Shown: positions 44,521 to 53,039 of the stretch, piece by piece
Layout: the number at the start of each line of letters is the position of its first letter
Numbering within the stretch: the first letter of the stretch is position 1
Source of the DNA: Parvicella sp964387945
Lineage (GTDB): Bacteria > Bacteroidota > Bacteroidia > Flavobacteriales_D > Parvicellaceae
Reading direction: 5' to 3'
Assembly (NCBI GenBank): GCA_964387945.1
Contig: CAYLYX010000005.1
Span: 124,001-188,000, forward strand
Length of the DNA: 64,000 bases
Position numbers and translations under genes: made by a program
Notes under the pieces: model-generated
The model's database searches: none
Told to the model about the DNA's origin: nothing
The model's input: the letters and a program-made list of their open reading frames with translations, nothing else

Positions 44521-45804
44521 ATGAGGTCATATATCTTATTGCTCATTGGTCTATTTCTGTATCATTTCGGTTTGGGGCAAAACCCTCCTATTCAGCCTGG
44601 GTCAGGACCTGGAGGCAGTGATTATACGCATGACGGGGTGATCTTTTCAGATTTCACATCATGGCTTAGCTCGGATGGTTATTGGCTTTTTGAACCCAAT
44701 CAGCCTAAGCCTGATAGTGCAGATGTCATTGTTTTTAATCATGGCTATGGCGTTTTTAATCCTGGTCCTTATGGACAGTGGATAGAACATTTAGTAAGAA
44801 AAGGAAACATTGTAATTTTCCCGAAATACCAGCTCAACGATGCTTCCTTACCCAGTGGGTATACTTCGGATGCTGTTACGGGGATTCTTGACGCCTTTGA
44901 AGAACTGAATACAAATCCTAGCCGGGTAAAGCCGAGAATGAATCACTTTGCCATTATTGGACACTCATATGGTGGCGTAATTACCTCCAATCTAGCAACC
45001 AATTATGCGCTCTACGGCATTCCAAAACCGCAATGCTTTATGCTCTGTGAACCCGGAACAGGTGGCTTTAATGGCGGACGACTTGACTCTTATAGCGGAA
45101 TGGACACCGATTATAACGTACTGATTGTAGTAGGCGATGATGATATTGTGGTGGGCAATTCATTTGGTCGTGAGATCATGGACAGCACAGCGATTCCTAC
45201 TGCACACAAAAATTACATTACACAGTACAAAGACGATTATGGCAGTCCGAATTTAGAAGCAACTCATAACGAGCCTTTGTGTTCCAATAATGACTATGAC
45301 GGAGGAACCGTTAGTGCGGTAATCACTGGAGGATATGTAGCCAGTAAACAAGATGCTGTAGACTATTATTGCTATTGGAAACTGGCAGATGCTTTACTCA
45401 GCTGTACTTTCTACGGTACAGATTGCGGTTATGCCTTTGGTGACACACCAGAACAACGTTACATGGGTGAATGGAGTGATGGTACGCAAGCTATTGAATT
45501 AGAAGTGGAGCCGAGCAACGTGGCCGCTGTGAATGAACATGAACACTCCTATGAACTTAAAATTTACCCCAACCCTGCTACTGACATCATTTACATTGAG
45601 ACACAGAATCACTTCTTGCTTCCACCCAACCATCAGGACTATTTTGCAACGGTTCAAATCTTTAATAATTTGGGAGAAATTGTTCTAAGCAAGGTAATTT
45701 TACAGAATGATCGATACATTAAAGTAAAAGACCTCCCAAAAGGTCATTACATTTTGGTTTACAAAGGATTAACAACAAAAGAAACTCACCTCATCAAACA
45801 ATAA
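44521..45804 (+). CDS. Secreted alpha/beta-hydrolase with T9SS type A sorting domain
   Basis: A 427-residue protein with signal peptide MRSYILLLIGLFLYHFGLGQ. The alpha/beta-hydrolase core has DVIVFNHGYGVFNP (oxyanion region), nucleophile Ser149 in IIGHSYGGVI, an acid-site-like VGDDDIVV and a late histidine candidate in ATHNEPLC. It may be a lipase, esterase or PET-hydrolase-like enzyme; the substrate is unclear. The C-terminal T9SS type A domain reads KIYPNPATDIIYIET ... NLGEIVLSKV ... GHYILVYKG. Confidence 0.87.
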   Translation: MRSYILLLIGLFLYHFGLGQNPPIQPGSGPGGSDYTHDGVIFSDFTSWLSSDGYWLFEPNQPKPDSADVIVFNHGYGVFNPGPYGQWIEHLVRKGNIVIFPKYQLNDASLPSGYTSDAVTGILDAFEELNTNPSRVKPRMNHFAIIGHSYGGVITSNLATNYALYGIPKPQCFMLCEPGTGGFNGGRLDSYSGMDTDYNVLIVVGDDDIVVGNSFGREIMDSTAIPTAHKNYITQYKDDYGSPNLEATHNEPLCSNNDYDGGTVSAVITGGYVASKQDAVDYYCYWKLADALLSCTFYGTDCGYAFGDTPEQRYMGEWSDGTQAIELEVEPSNVAAVNEHEHSYELKIYPNPATDIIYIETQNHFLLPPNHQDYFATVQIFNNLGEIVLSKVILQNDRYIKVKDLPKGHYILVYKGLTTKETHLIKQ

Positions 45805-45815
45805 AAACGACTACT

Positions 45816-47312
45816 ATGAGAAACTTATTTATTGGCATTTCATTGATTCTAATCGCTGGTTTAGGTGCTGCTGGGTATTTTGTGCATCAAGCTTTTTGGT
45901 GGGTACTTGCTTTGTTTTTGCCTTTAATCTTCATGGGATTTTACGATGTTATTCAAACCAAGCACACCATTCGAAAGAACTACCCGCTTCTTGGGAGGTT
46001 AAGGTATTTTTTCGAATCGATTCGACCAGAGATCAGTCAGTACTTTATAGAATCTGATCTTAATGGACGCCCTTTTAACCGCAGAGATAGAAGTGTTGTG
46101 TACCAAAGAGCGAAATCGGTAAGACAGACGGTTCCATTCGGCACTCAGCTCCATACAGCTGATCCTGGCTACGAATGGGTGACACATTCCATTTACACCT
46201 CACACATTGAAGAGAGTGACTTAAGAATCAACATTGGATCTAGCCAATGCAAGCAACCTTACAACTCTAGTATCATGAACATTTCTGCCATGAGCTTTGG
46301 TTCGTTGAGTATGAATGCTGTAATGGCCTTAAATGGTGGTGCTAAAAAAGGAAACTTTGCTCATAATACGGGCGAAGGTGGAATCAGTAAGTACCACAAA
46401 GATCCAGGAGGTGATCTTATTTGGCAAATTGGAACTGGGTATTTTGGTTGCCGAAATGACGATGGCACCTTCAACCCTGAGTTATTTCAAAAAAATGCAG
46501 CCCTGCCGACAGTAAAAATGATTGAGGTGAAGCTATCGCAAGGTGCAAAACCTGGACATGGAGGGATTCTTCCCGCTAAGAAAAACACACCTGAAATTGC
46601 CGCCATCAGACACGTGAAACCTGGAACTGCTGTTCTTTCACCTCCTAGACATTCAGCGTTTAACGATAGTCAAGGGTTACTCAACTTTGTCAATCAACTA
46701 AGGGAGTTATCGGGCGGAAAACCTGTCGGATTCAAACTCTGCCTCGGAAAACCAGAAGAATTTGAAGAGATTTGCGAAACCATAAAAGCATCAGAGATGT
46801 TTCCAGACTTCATTGTAATAGACGGCTCAGAAGGAGGAACTGGAGCAGCACCTCTTGAATTTTCGGACCGAATTGGAACTCCTCTTTACGATGCTTTAGC
46901 ATTTGCTTATAACACCATGGTTAAGCACGGCATTAAAGATGAAATAAAATTGATTGCTTCAGGTCGCGTGATGACCGGGTTTGACATTATTAAGCTATTG
47001 GCATTGGGTGCCGATGGCGTTAATAGCGCAAGAGCGATGATGTTTGCACTAGGCTGTATCCAAGCATTAGAATGCGATAGCGGCCACTGTCCTACAGGAA
47101 TTGCTACCCAACAAAAATCACTCATGAAAGGACTTGATGTTACCGCTAAAACAGATCGAGTGGCAAATTACCACAAAAATACCATCCTTGCTGTGAAAGA
47201 AATTTTGGAAGCCACTGGAAAACATAACACAGACGAAGTGCGCAGAGACCTTATATTTAGAAGAGTAGAAGAAAACAAGACCATGCGCTTTGATGAAATT
47301 TATCCTTATTAA
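45816..47312 (+). CDS. FMN-binding glutamate-synthase-like membrane-anchored protein
   Basis: A 498-residue protein with an N-terminal membrane segment (about 4-45, LFIGISLILIAGLGAAGYFV ... WWVLALFLPLIFMGFYDV), then the glutamate-synthase FMN barrel: MNISAMSFGSLSMNAVMAL, PGHGGILPAKK, IVIDGSEGGTGAAPLEF, and a 3Fe-4S ligand set Cys-x5-Cys-x4-Cys in GCIQALECDSGHCPTGIATQ. It lacks the amidotransferase and NADPH parts of GltBD, so the electron source and true reaction are unknown. Only 11 nt separate it from the secreted hydrolase gene. Confidence 0.92.
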   Translation: MRNLFIGISLILIAGLGAAGYFVHQAFWWVLALFLPLIFMGFYDVIQTKHTIRKNYPLLGRLRYFFESIRPEISQYFIESDLNGRPFNRRDRSVVYQRAKSVRQTVPFGTQLHTADPGYEWVTHSIYTSHIEESDLRINIGSSQCKQPYNSSIMNISAMSFGSLSMNAVMALNGGAKKGNFAHNTGEGGISKYHKDPGGDLIWQIGTGYFGCRNDDGTFNPELFQKNAALPTVKMIEVKLSQGAKPGHGGILPAKKNTPEIAAIRHVKPGTAVLSPPRHSAFNDSQGLLNFVNQLRELSGGKPVGFKLCLGKPEEFEEICETIKASEMFPDFIVIDGSEGGTGAAPLEFSDRIGTPLYDALAFAYNTMVKHGIKDEIKLIASGRVMTGFDIIKLLALGADGVNSARAMMFALGCIQALECDSGHCPTGIATQQKSLMKGLDVTAKTDRVANYHKNTILAVKEILEATGKHNTDEVRRDLIFRRVEENKTMRFDEIYPY

Positions 47313-47425
47313 TCATGGATCAAAAAGCGTTCATCGAAAGGAATGGAGACAGCGCTTTACAGAACCGTCTGACAATTACCAGATCAAGCTTCTAAAAAGA
47401 GGAATCCTAAATGGGAGAGGCTATC

Positions 47426-50400
47426 TTACTGCTTAATGAATCGCTTAACCGATGCACTTCCGTTCTGATTGCTCACCCTGATCAGGTAGACTCCTCCCGC
47501 TAACTCCTCAACGTTAAGTGAAATAAAGTTAGCTCCTTTAGCAACTCCATCTACATGTTGGTAGACTACCCTTCCCTCTAGATCAACAACGTCTAACGTG
47601 ATTTCTGTATTCGCCTCAGACGAAACAACTAGGGTAAGATCACTGTTGGTAGGGTTAGGATACAACTCTTCCAACGAGAAGTAATTCTGTTCCTCACAGT
47701 CTATAGACAAATGATTGACCACCGCAAAATCTCCATTGAAATCCACCTGTCCGATTCTCACAACATCCATATCAAACTCTGTGCGATCAAAACTAAACTG
47801 ATAAAGCTGTTCTGAAGTAGAGTTTCCAGCCCCTAATACAGTTCCAATTTCAAAATAGTTTTGACCATCATAGGTGCCTTCAAGGATAAAATAGTCGTTA
47901 TTCTGTTCAGAAACCGTATTCCAACTAACCGTTACTTCTGAAGATTCACAATCAACATGCGCAAAAGTTGAATTCACAGGCAGCGGAGAACCTTCTTCCC
48001 ATGCTCCAATGGTAGGATGCGTTCTTCCAGTTCCATATATATCAAGTGGAACAGAGCCTATTGAAGTACCTGTTTGGTAATTCCCTGTAATATCCAACAG
48101 ACAAGAAGATGGATTTCTATAATTCGGATCCGTGTTGAACGAGTTATTATCTCCATTGCCTGTTCCATCGTGATGGTCAGTTCCTTGCCACCCTGCAAAC
48201 GAATAGTTACTTGCACCTTCAGTAGCAATGTATGCTCCATTGGGTGCGTAGAAAATATTATTATCACAACGAACAAATGTAGAGGATGTATTTCCTGCAT
48301 AAATACATGAATAGCTCGCATTTCCTGTGGTATAGAAGATATTATTTCTCACGTACCACCAAGCCTTAGAATCTGCTGTAAAGTACATACACTCTCTCGA
48401 GCTATAAACAGAGTTAAACTGAAAATCATTGTCATCACTATTGTCTGCGCTTACATAAATTCCATACTGGGTATTACAAATGAAGTTATTATAGAAATGA
48501 CAATAATCTACACCAGATGATAGGTAAATACCACATGTACCTCCCGAAATCACGTTGTTATAGATATTACTAACATCAGAGGATGACAAACCATGATCAT
48601 CCAGCCAAACAGCTGCACCATCTGCACGGTCACTTGAGGTTATGTTAAATACGTTATCGTGAATATCATAAGTCTCCATGGTATTTCCATCTACTACATC
48701 TCCTACAATCCCGTAATCATCAGCCGTTACATTGTTACCAAAGAAATGAATGGAAGTAGGCCAACCATCATGAAATCCTGAGTAATAGTCATTGAGAACT
48801 ACTGCTTTCGCGCTTGTTCCAGTACTTGAAATCACACAGTTCCGTATCGTATCGTGATCTGCATCTCCCCTGATCCATACATTGTAACCCGATGTAGAGG
48901 TATTCTCAATCTCACAATTTGAAACCGCATTATCATCAATATCGTGCGCTCCACCCGCTTCATGCATGTAAACATTCGTATTTCCTGAATGCTCCAGATG
49001 ACAATTGTCAAGGTGATGATCGTTCCCTTCAAAAATGAAGTAGTTGTAATTGGATGCCTGAGAGCTGATCAAGTGCATGTCTCTCACATAAAAATAACTC
49101 ACATTATCAAAGTAGAAATTATCATCAGCTCCAGGTGCGGTAATATGTGTCAAAGAAGCCCCTGCACCTGTTATGACCACATCTGATGCAGCCGATCCCT
49201 CATCGGTTGAAGAAGTAACATTAAGTCCCATCGTGTACGTACCCGCATCGACAAAAATCGTATCTCCTGGTTCAATGTCGTAGGTGTCGAAAATATCCTG
49301 AAGTGAAGTTTTTGGCGAGCAAGGGTTTCGTCCATTGTTTGCCGCATTTCCTACGTTACTACAAAACACATCTCCAGTAGTTGAGTTATCATTTACATAG
49401 TAATTGGTTGGAACTGGAGTACCACCTACAATTATGTATACCGATGAAGTATAGCTATCACAACCGTTAGTTACTCTTGCCCGATAATAAGTTGAAGACG
49501 ACACAGCAACTACCTCTGATGCAGAAGTTGCACCACCAATATCTGACCAGGTGGAACCGTCTGCTGAAGACTGCCATTGAATAGATGCACCACCATCATG
49601 TCCTGAAACAGACAACGTAGCATTTCCAGCTACACACATGGTTGATGGGCTCGCTGAAGGTGTACCGGCATTAACGGCACAACAAGACCATTCCGCTTCC
49701 CAACCTGCTTCTTCTACTCCTGAATCCGAATGCCATTGGAACGTTAGTGCTCCTCCCGAAGATACGATCGTACCCGGGCTACCTGTCGTATTGCAATAGG
49801 TTCCAATTAATGTTGATGAAGTATTTGGCCCATCATAAATTCTTAGGTAATCGTACCCACAAGTACCGTGCGCCTCTACGTCAAACGAATTGAACGTAAT
49901 AGTTACCGTAGCTCCAGGGTTTATGGTGTAAACGTAATCATCCGATGATCCGTAGTCAGAACCCGGACCTCCATCATCATACAAAATACCAGTACAAGCA
50001 GCTGTTGATCCATTTGAAATATTTACACAGTTAACCACCTCAATAAATTCTGAATTAGAAAACACATTCCCACAAGGTGCGTCTGTCACCTTAGCACGAT
50101 AGTAAATATCACTTCCAGGCGATGGCGAATAGGTCGATCCTGTTGCTCCTCCGATATCACTCCAAGTTGAACCATTAGTTGATGACTGCCATTGAATGGA
50201 ACCATTATATCCTGCTAACGTCATTGTAACAGAACTTCCAGAGCACAAGGTATTGGTAGATGCAGAAGCCGTTCCTGCTGTTGAGTTGGAAACATTCAGT
50301 AGGTATGAACCAGAATAGACTGTACAGCCATTTGTTAACTCCACACGATAATAGGTGTCTGCTGAAGGTGAGGCTGAATAAGTAGCAGAAGTTGCTCCAC

Positions 50401-51364
50401 CAATATCACTCCAGGTAGCATCATCCGGTGAAGACTGCCATTGCAATGCAGCACCTCCATCGTGACCGCTTAACGTTAGATTCGTGGAATTTCCATTACA
50501 TATCGGATCTGTAGCTGCAGCAATCGAACCAGAATTAACCGAACAACATGTCCATGTAGCTTCCCAACCCGGCTCAGTAACACCTCCATCTGAGTCAAAG
50601 TAAATGGTCAATGAACCAGTCGTTGAAGTCACCGTTCCTGGAGATGTTGTACCACAATACGTCCCGATCAATGTAGAAGAGGTATTGGGGCCATCATAAA
50701 TTGACATGTAATCATAACCACACGAACCATGGTTCTCTACATCAAAAGAAGTAAACGTCATAGTCACATCACTACCGGGGGAAATGGTAAAGGTTCTTGA
50801 CTCACCGTCATTATAATCTGAACCACTTCCTCCACTATCGAAAAACGTTCCTGTACAAGCATTGCTCGTATTCGTTCCAGAAGGCATATTGACGGTTTGC
50901 GCATCCGTTGACTCACAAGTAACAGTCGCCTCCCAACCTGACTCCTCAACAGAGCCATCAGAATCAAAGTAAATGGTCAAACTTCCATTCATAGAAGCCT
51001 TGATCACACCGGGCAGATTGGAGTTACAGTAAGTTCCAATCAATGGTGCTGCCGTACTTGAACCATTATAGACTCTAATATAATCATAACAACTTCCTCC
51101 ATTTGGTTCAATATCAAATGTACCAGCGGTAAAATCAATTTGTACCGACTGCGAAGGATCAGAAGGATTTAAGGTCAATACTCCAGACTCATTAGAAGAA
51201 TAATCGCCTCCACTACCTCCAGAATCAAAGTAAGTATAGGTAGTACCGCAAGTAATCGTCTGAGAAGACGTTCCTGACGTAGGATGGCTAAAAGTCTGCG
51301 AATAGGCGTTCGAACCCAACAAAAGGGCGAACAGGAGCAGTGTCAGTAGTAGTTTTTTATTCAT
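47426..51364 (-). CDS. Giant CUB / Ig-like / right-handed beta-helix secreted protein with T9SS type A sorting domain
   Basis: A 1,312-residue exported protein. Signal peptide about 1-22; CUB domains at about 35-150, 160-273 and 450-561 (DSGGSGSDY, CGYDYLRIYDGPNTSSTLIGTYC, SGWEATVTC); Ig-like modules at about 274-360, 361-446 and 562-648 (LQWQSS.DG.TWSDIGGATS); a right-handed parallel beta-helix at about 655-1130 opening NGRNPCSPKTSLQDIFDTYDIEPGDTIFVDAGTY; then a C-terminal domain and type A tail (ELYPNPTNSDLTLVV ... GGVYLIRVSNQNG ... FIKQ). CUB and beta-helix domains suggest carbohydrate or surface binding. It is probably monocistronic, with an operator-like inverted repeat in its 5' region. 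Confidence 0.9.
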   Translation of the reverse strand: MNKKLLLTLLLFALLLGSNAYSQTFSHPTSGTSSQTITCGTTYTYFDSGGSGGDYSSNESGVLTLNPSDPSQSVQIDFTAGTFDIEPNGGSCYDYIRVYNGSSTAAPLIGTYCNSNLPGVIKASMNGSLTIYFDSDGSVEESGWEATVTCESTDAQTVNMPSGTNTSNACTGTFFDSGGSGSDYNDGESRTFTISPGSDVTMTFTSFDVENHGSCGYDYMSIYDGPNTSSTLIGTYCGTTSPGTVTSTTGSLTIYFDSDGGVTEPGWEATWTCCSVNSGSIAAATDPICNGNSTNLTLSGHDGGAALQWQSSPDDATWSDIGGATSATYSASPSADTYYRVELTNGCTVYSGSYLLNVSNSTAGTASASTNTLCSGSSVTMTLAGYNGSIQWQSSTNGSTWSDIGGATGSTYSPSPGSDIYYRAKVTDAPCGNVFSNSEFIEVVNCVNISNGSTAACTGILYDDGGPGSDYGSSDDYVYTINPGATVTITFNSFDVEAHGTCGYDYLRIYDGPNTSSTLIGTYCNTTGSPGTIVSSGGALTFQWHSDSGVEEAGWEAEWSCCAVNAGTPSASPSTMCVAGNATLSVSGHDGGASIQWQSSADGSTWSDIGGATSASEVVAVSSSTYYRARVTNGCDSYTSSVYIIVGGTPVPTNYYVNDNSTTGDVFCSNVGNAANNGRNPCSPKTSLQDIFDTYDIEPGDTIFVDAGTYTMGLNVTSSTDEGSAASDVVITGAGASLTHITAPGADDNFYFDNVSYFYVRDMHLISSQASNYNYFIFEGNDHHLDNCHLEHSGNTNVYMHEAGGAHDIDDNAVSNCEIENTSTSGYNVWIRGDADHDTIRNCVISSTGTSAKAVVLNDYYSGFHDGWPTSIHFFGNNVTADDYGIVGDVVDGNTMETYDIHDNVFNITSSDRADGAAVWLDDHGLSSSDVSNIYNNVISGGTCGIYLSSGVDYCHFYNNFICNTQYGIYVSADNSDDNDFQFNSVYSSRECMYFTADSKAWWYVRNNIFYTTGNASYSCIYAGNTSSTFVRCDNNIFYAPNGAYIATEGASNYSFAGWQGTDHHDGTGNGDNNSFNTDPNYRNPSSCLLDITGNYQTGTSIGSVPLDIYGTGRTHPTIGAWEEGSPLPVNSTFAHVDCESSEVTVSWNTVSEQNNDYFILEGTYDGQNYFEIGTVLGAGNSTSEQLYQFSFDRTEFDMDVVRIGQVDFNGDFAVVNHLSIDCEEQNYFSLEELYPNPTNSDLTLVVSSEANTEITLDVVDLEGRVVYQHVDGVAKGANFISLNVEELAGGVYLIRVSNQNGSASVKRFIKQ

Positions 51365-51396
51365 TTTTTTGACGTAATAGCGCTCTCACAAATCAC

Positions 51397-51420
51397 AAAA
51401 CATGATGTAAGTCATGTTTT
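51397..51420 (-). promoter_or_regulatory. 9-bp inverted repeat (operator-like) upstream of the CUB/beta-helix gene
   Basis: AAAACATGA, a 6-nt spacer TGTAAG, then TCATGTTTT: a perfect 9-bp inverted repeat, 33-56 nt upstream of the ATG at 51364. The CATGA-N6-TCATG core has the half-site length and spacing of CRP/FNR-family operators. It could alternatively be an RNA hairpin in the 5' UTR. Confidence 0.45.
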
Positions 51421-51553
51421 ACGCGTCCAACAACACATTATTATCGACCAAATTAACCAAATAATTTGAGTTAACAAAAATTTAACCAACAAAATAATTG
51501 ATTCACAGTAATTTGCAGAACAAAACGCTGGTTTTAGCTAAAAACTCAGATGA

Positions 51554-52768
51554 TTACTCCAAGACTTCGATCACTTTTTCATTCGTCACATTGATCGTGG
51601 GAGTTCCTTTGCTGTCCTTGATTACCCCAGACACGCAGATCTGCTGATCTTTAAGATCATTCTCAGGTAAGTAGCTAAAGTTTTTTCGAGCATCCTTCCA
51701 GATGGTAATTGAAAAAACCTGATTGGGAAACTTCTTATCCAAATTGAGAAATGTAGCCCCTGACTTCTCGCTGTACTTGGTAGAAACAACGGTTCCACAA
51801 ACACAGGCTTTCTCGCCTATATTGAACTTAGCAGCTGTTGTATTGATTTTGCCTTTTGGTAATTGAGTCGGGTCTAAAGGCAAGACCTCTCCTTCCATTT
51901 CCTTGGTACGCCAAATGTCTAAATTGATTTTCGCTTCCAAATCATCCACCTCTAAATTTGGAAAGAAGTTCAAACCTGTCAAACGTTCTATGCTGTCCAC
52001 AGAAACTGCGTAAGACAAAATAGGATCTGCACATACTCCGTTAGGCATCAAAAAAGCAATGGCTTGCTTGTCGTCTCCGCTATAATCGAGCACCACTTTA
52101 TAAAACAACTCTGGAATAGACACTTCGTTTTCTCTTCCTTCGTTTTTCATCGTAGGTAAATCATCTGTCAGAACACCTCCTGTCACCACAAAAACTTGCT
52201 CCTGATGTTCCACTACATAACTCCTTATGAGGTTCTCTAACTCCGCCCACTTCTCTCGATTTAACTCTGGCAGTTGAGGTGCCATGTTAGAATAAAAGTA
52301 GGACTCACTCAAAGCCGTCTGACTCCATCTAAAATCTGCTGAAGGAGCAAGATGACCTCGATCGTACCCGCTGTACCAATAGTCAGCTTTTACAGCCGTA
52401 CCCGTTGTCACCAAATCATCGGTTCTGAAGTCATTTGTTCTTGAAACATTTCCCATCTCCACATCTGGAAGTACAATGTGCGCTACCCAAACAGCCTGTT
52501 CATGACGCTCTGAATAGCCTAAAACCATCGCTTGATGCTCCACAATTTGAGCTTCTTCAGCTCCTACCGGATAGCCTATTTTTTGAAGGTCAGTACTAAT
52601 CTGTTTCAGTTTAACCTGTTCAATTTCAAACCTTAAGGAGTCTTCCTTACTTTCAAGTTTTTGTAATTGACTTTCAAGCTCTTGAAGCGTCTGTCCATAC
52701 GTATGCGTAAACACTGTGGCTAGCAACAAGGTTGTGCGGCATAGCCAATTCATCAAACAATTGTCCAT
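51554..52768 (-). CDS. Exported DNA/RNA non-specific endonuclease with C-terminal OB-fold domain
   Basis: About 404 residues from the ATG at 52768 (or 52753, MNWLCRTTLLLATVFTHTYG, a better signal peptide). A coiled-coil-like segment (about 20-50, LQELESQLQKLESKEDSLRFEIEQVKLKQ) precedes the nuclease domain with DRGHLAPSADF (general base His) and FYSNMAPQLPELNREKW (metal Asn). The tail (about 310-404, ACVCGTVVSTKYSEKSGATFLNLDKKFPNQVFSI ... DQQICVSGVI) resembles a nucleic-acid-binding OB fold. It probably digests extracellular DNA. The final cysteine region has no sorting domain. Confidence 0.88.
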   Translation of the reverse strand: MDNCLMNWLCRTTLLLATVFTHTYGQTLQELESQLQKLESKEDSLRFEIEQVKLKQISTDLQKIGYPVGAEEAQIVEHQAMVLGYSERHEQAVWVAHIVLPDVEMGNVSRTNDFRTDDLVTTGTAVKADYWYSGYDRGHLAPSADFRWSQTALSESYFYSNMAPQLPELNREKWAELENLIRSYVVEHQEQVFVVTGGVLTDDLPTMKNEGRENEVSIPELFYKVVLDYSGDDKQAIAFLMPNGVCADPILSYAVSVDSIERLTGLNFFPNLEVDDLEAKINLDIWRTKEMEGEVLPLDPTQLPKGKINTTAAKFNIGEKACVCGTVVSTKYSEKSGATFLNLDKKFPNQVFSITIWKDARKNFSYLPENDLKDQQICVSGVIKDSKGTPTINVTNEKVIEVLE

Positions 52769-52883
52769 TTTTGTTTCTTTGTTTGTAAAGATACAAATCG
52801 AACGAGACAAATTACTTGCAAACAGGTATTTATACTTGAAAAAATCACGTATTTACACTCTTTTTTCTTCCTTTTTCTGTATC

Positions 52884-52891
52884 TATCTTTG
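52884..52891 (+). promoter_or_regulatory. -7 box (TATCTTTG) upstream of the candidate small RNA
   Basis: Exact TAnnTTTG match in the 229-nt gap between the nuclease and lipoprotein genes. No clear -33 TTG at the usual spacing. Confidence 0.4.
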
Positions 52892-52896
52892 AGCCA

Positions 52897-52978
52897 TCTC
52901 TTATATACATCTACACTGCTAAATGATGAAGTGCTAGACCTTTTCGAAAGGGCTCTTTTTTAAGAGCCCTTTTGTTTT
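52897..52978 (+). ncRNA. Candidate ~80-nt small RNA or attenuated leader
   Basis: A -7 box is followed about 55 nt later by a strong intrinsic terminator, with no rightward gene ending just upstream (the nearest ends at 47312). The product would be an independent ~80-nt transcript, or the leader of the lipoprotein gene 60 nt further on. It contains only a four-codon ORF (MMKC) and a small hairpin CCTTT-TCG-AAAGG that shares bases with the terminator 5' arm. Speculative; no family recognised. Confidence 0.3.
52947..52978 (+). terminator. Intrinsic terminator with no nearby upstream gene on its strand
   Basis: A perfect 11-bp stem AAAGGGCTCTT/AAGAGCCCTTT with loop TTTT, followed by TGTTTT. The minus-strand side lacks a good T-run, so it points rightward. 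Confidence 0.8.
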
Positions 52979-53039
52979 AGGCTCCCTTGTAATTATCATT
53001 AAATCGTTATTTTTGATCCTGAACCCATTTACTACAATT

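Noticed and set aside
51532..51543. Palindrome TTTTAGCTAAAA near the end of the nuclease gene
   Set aside because: AT-rich, short and at a gene end without a following T-run; likely chance.
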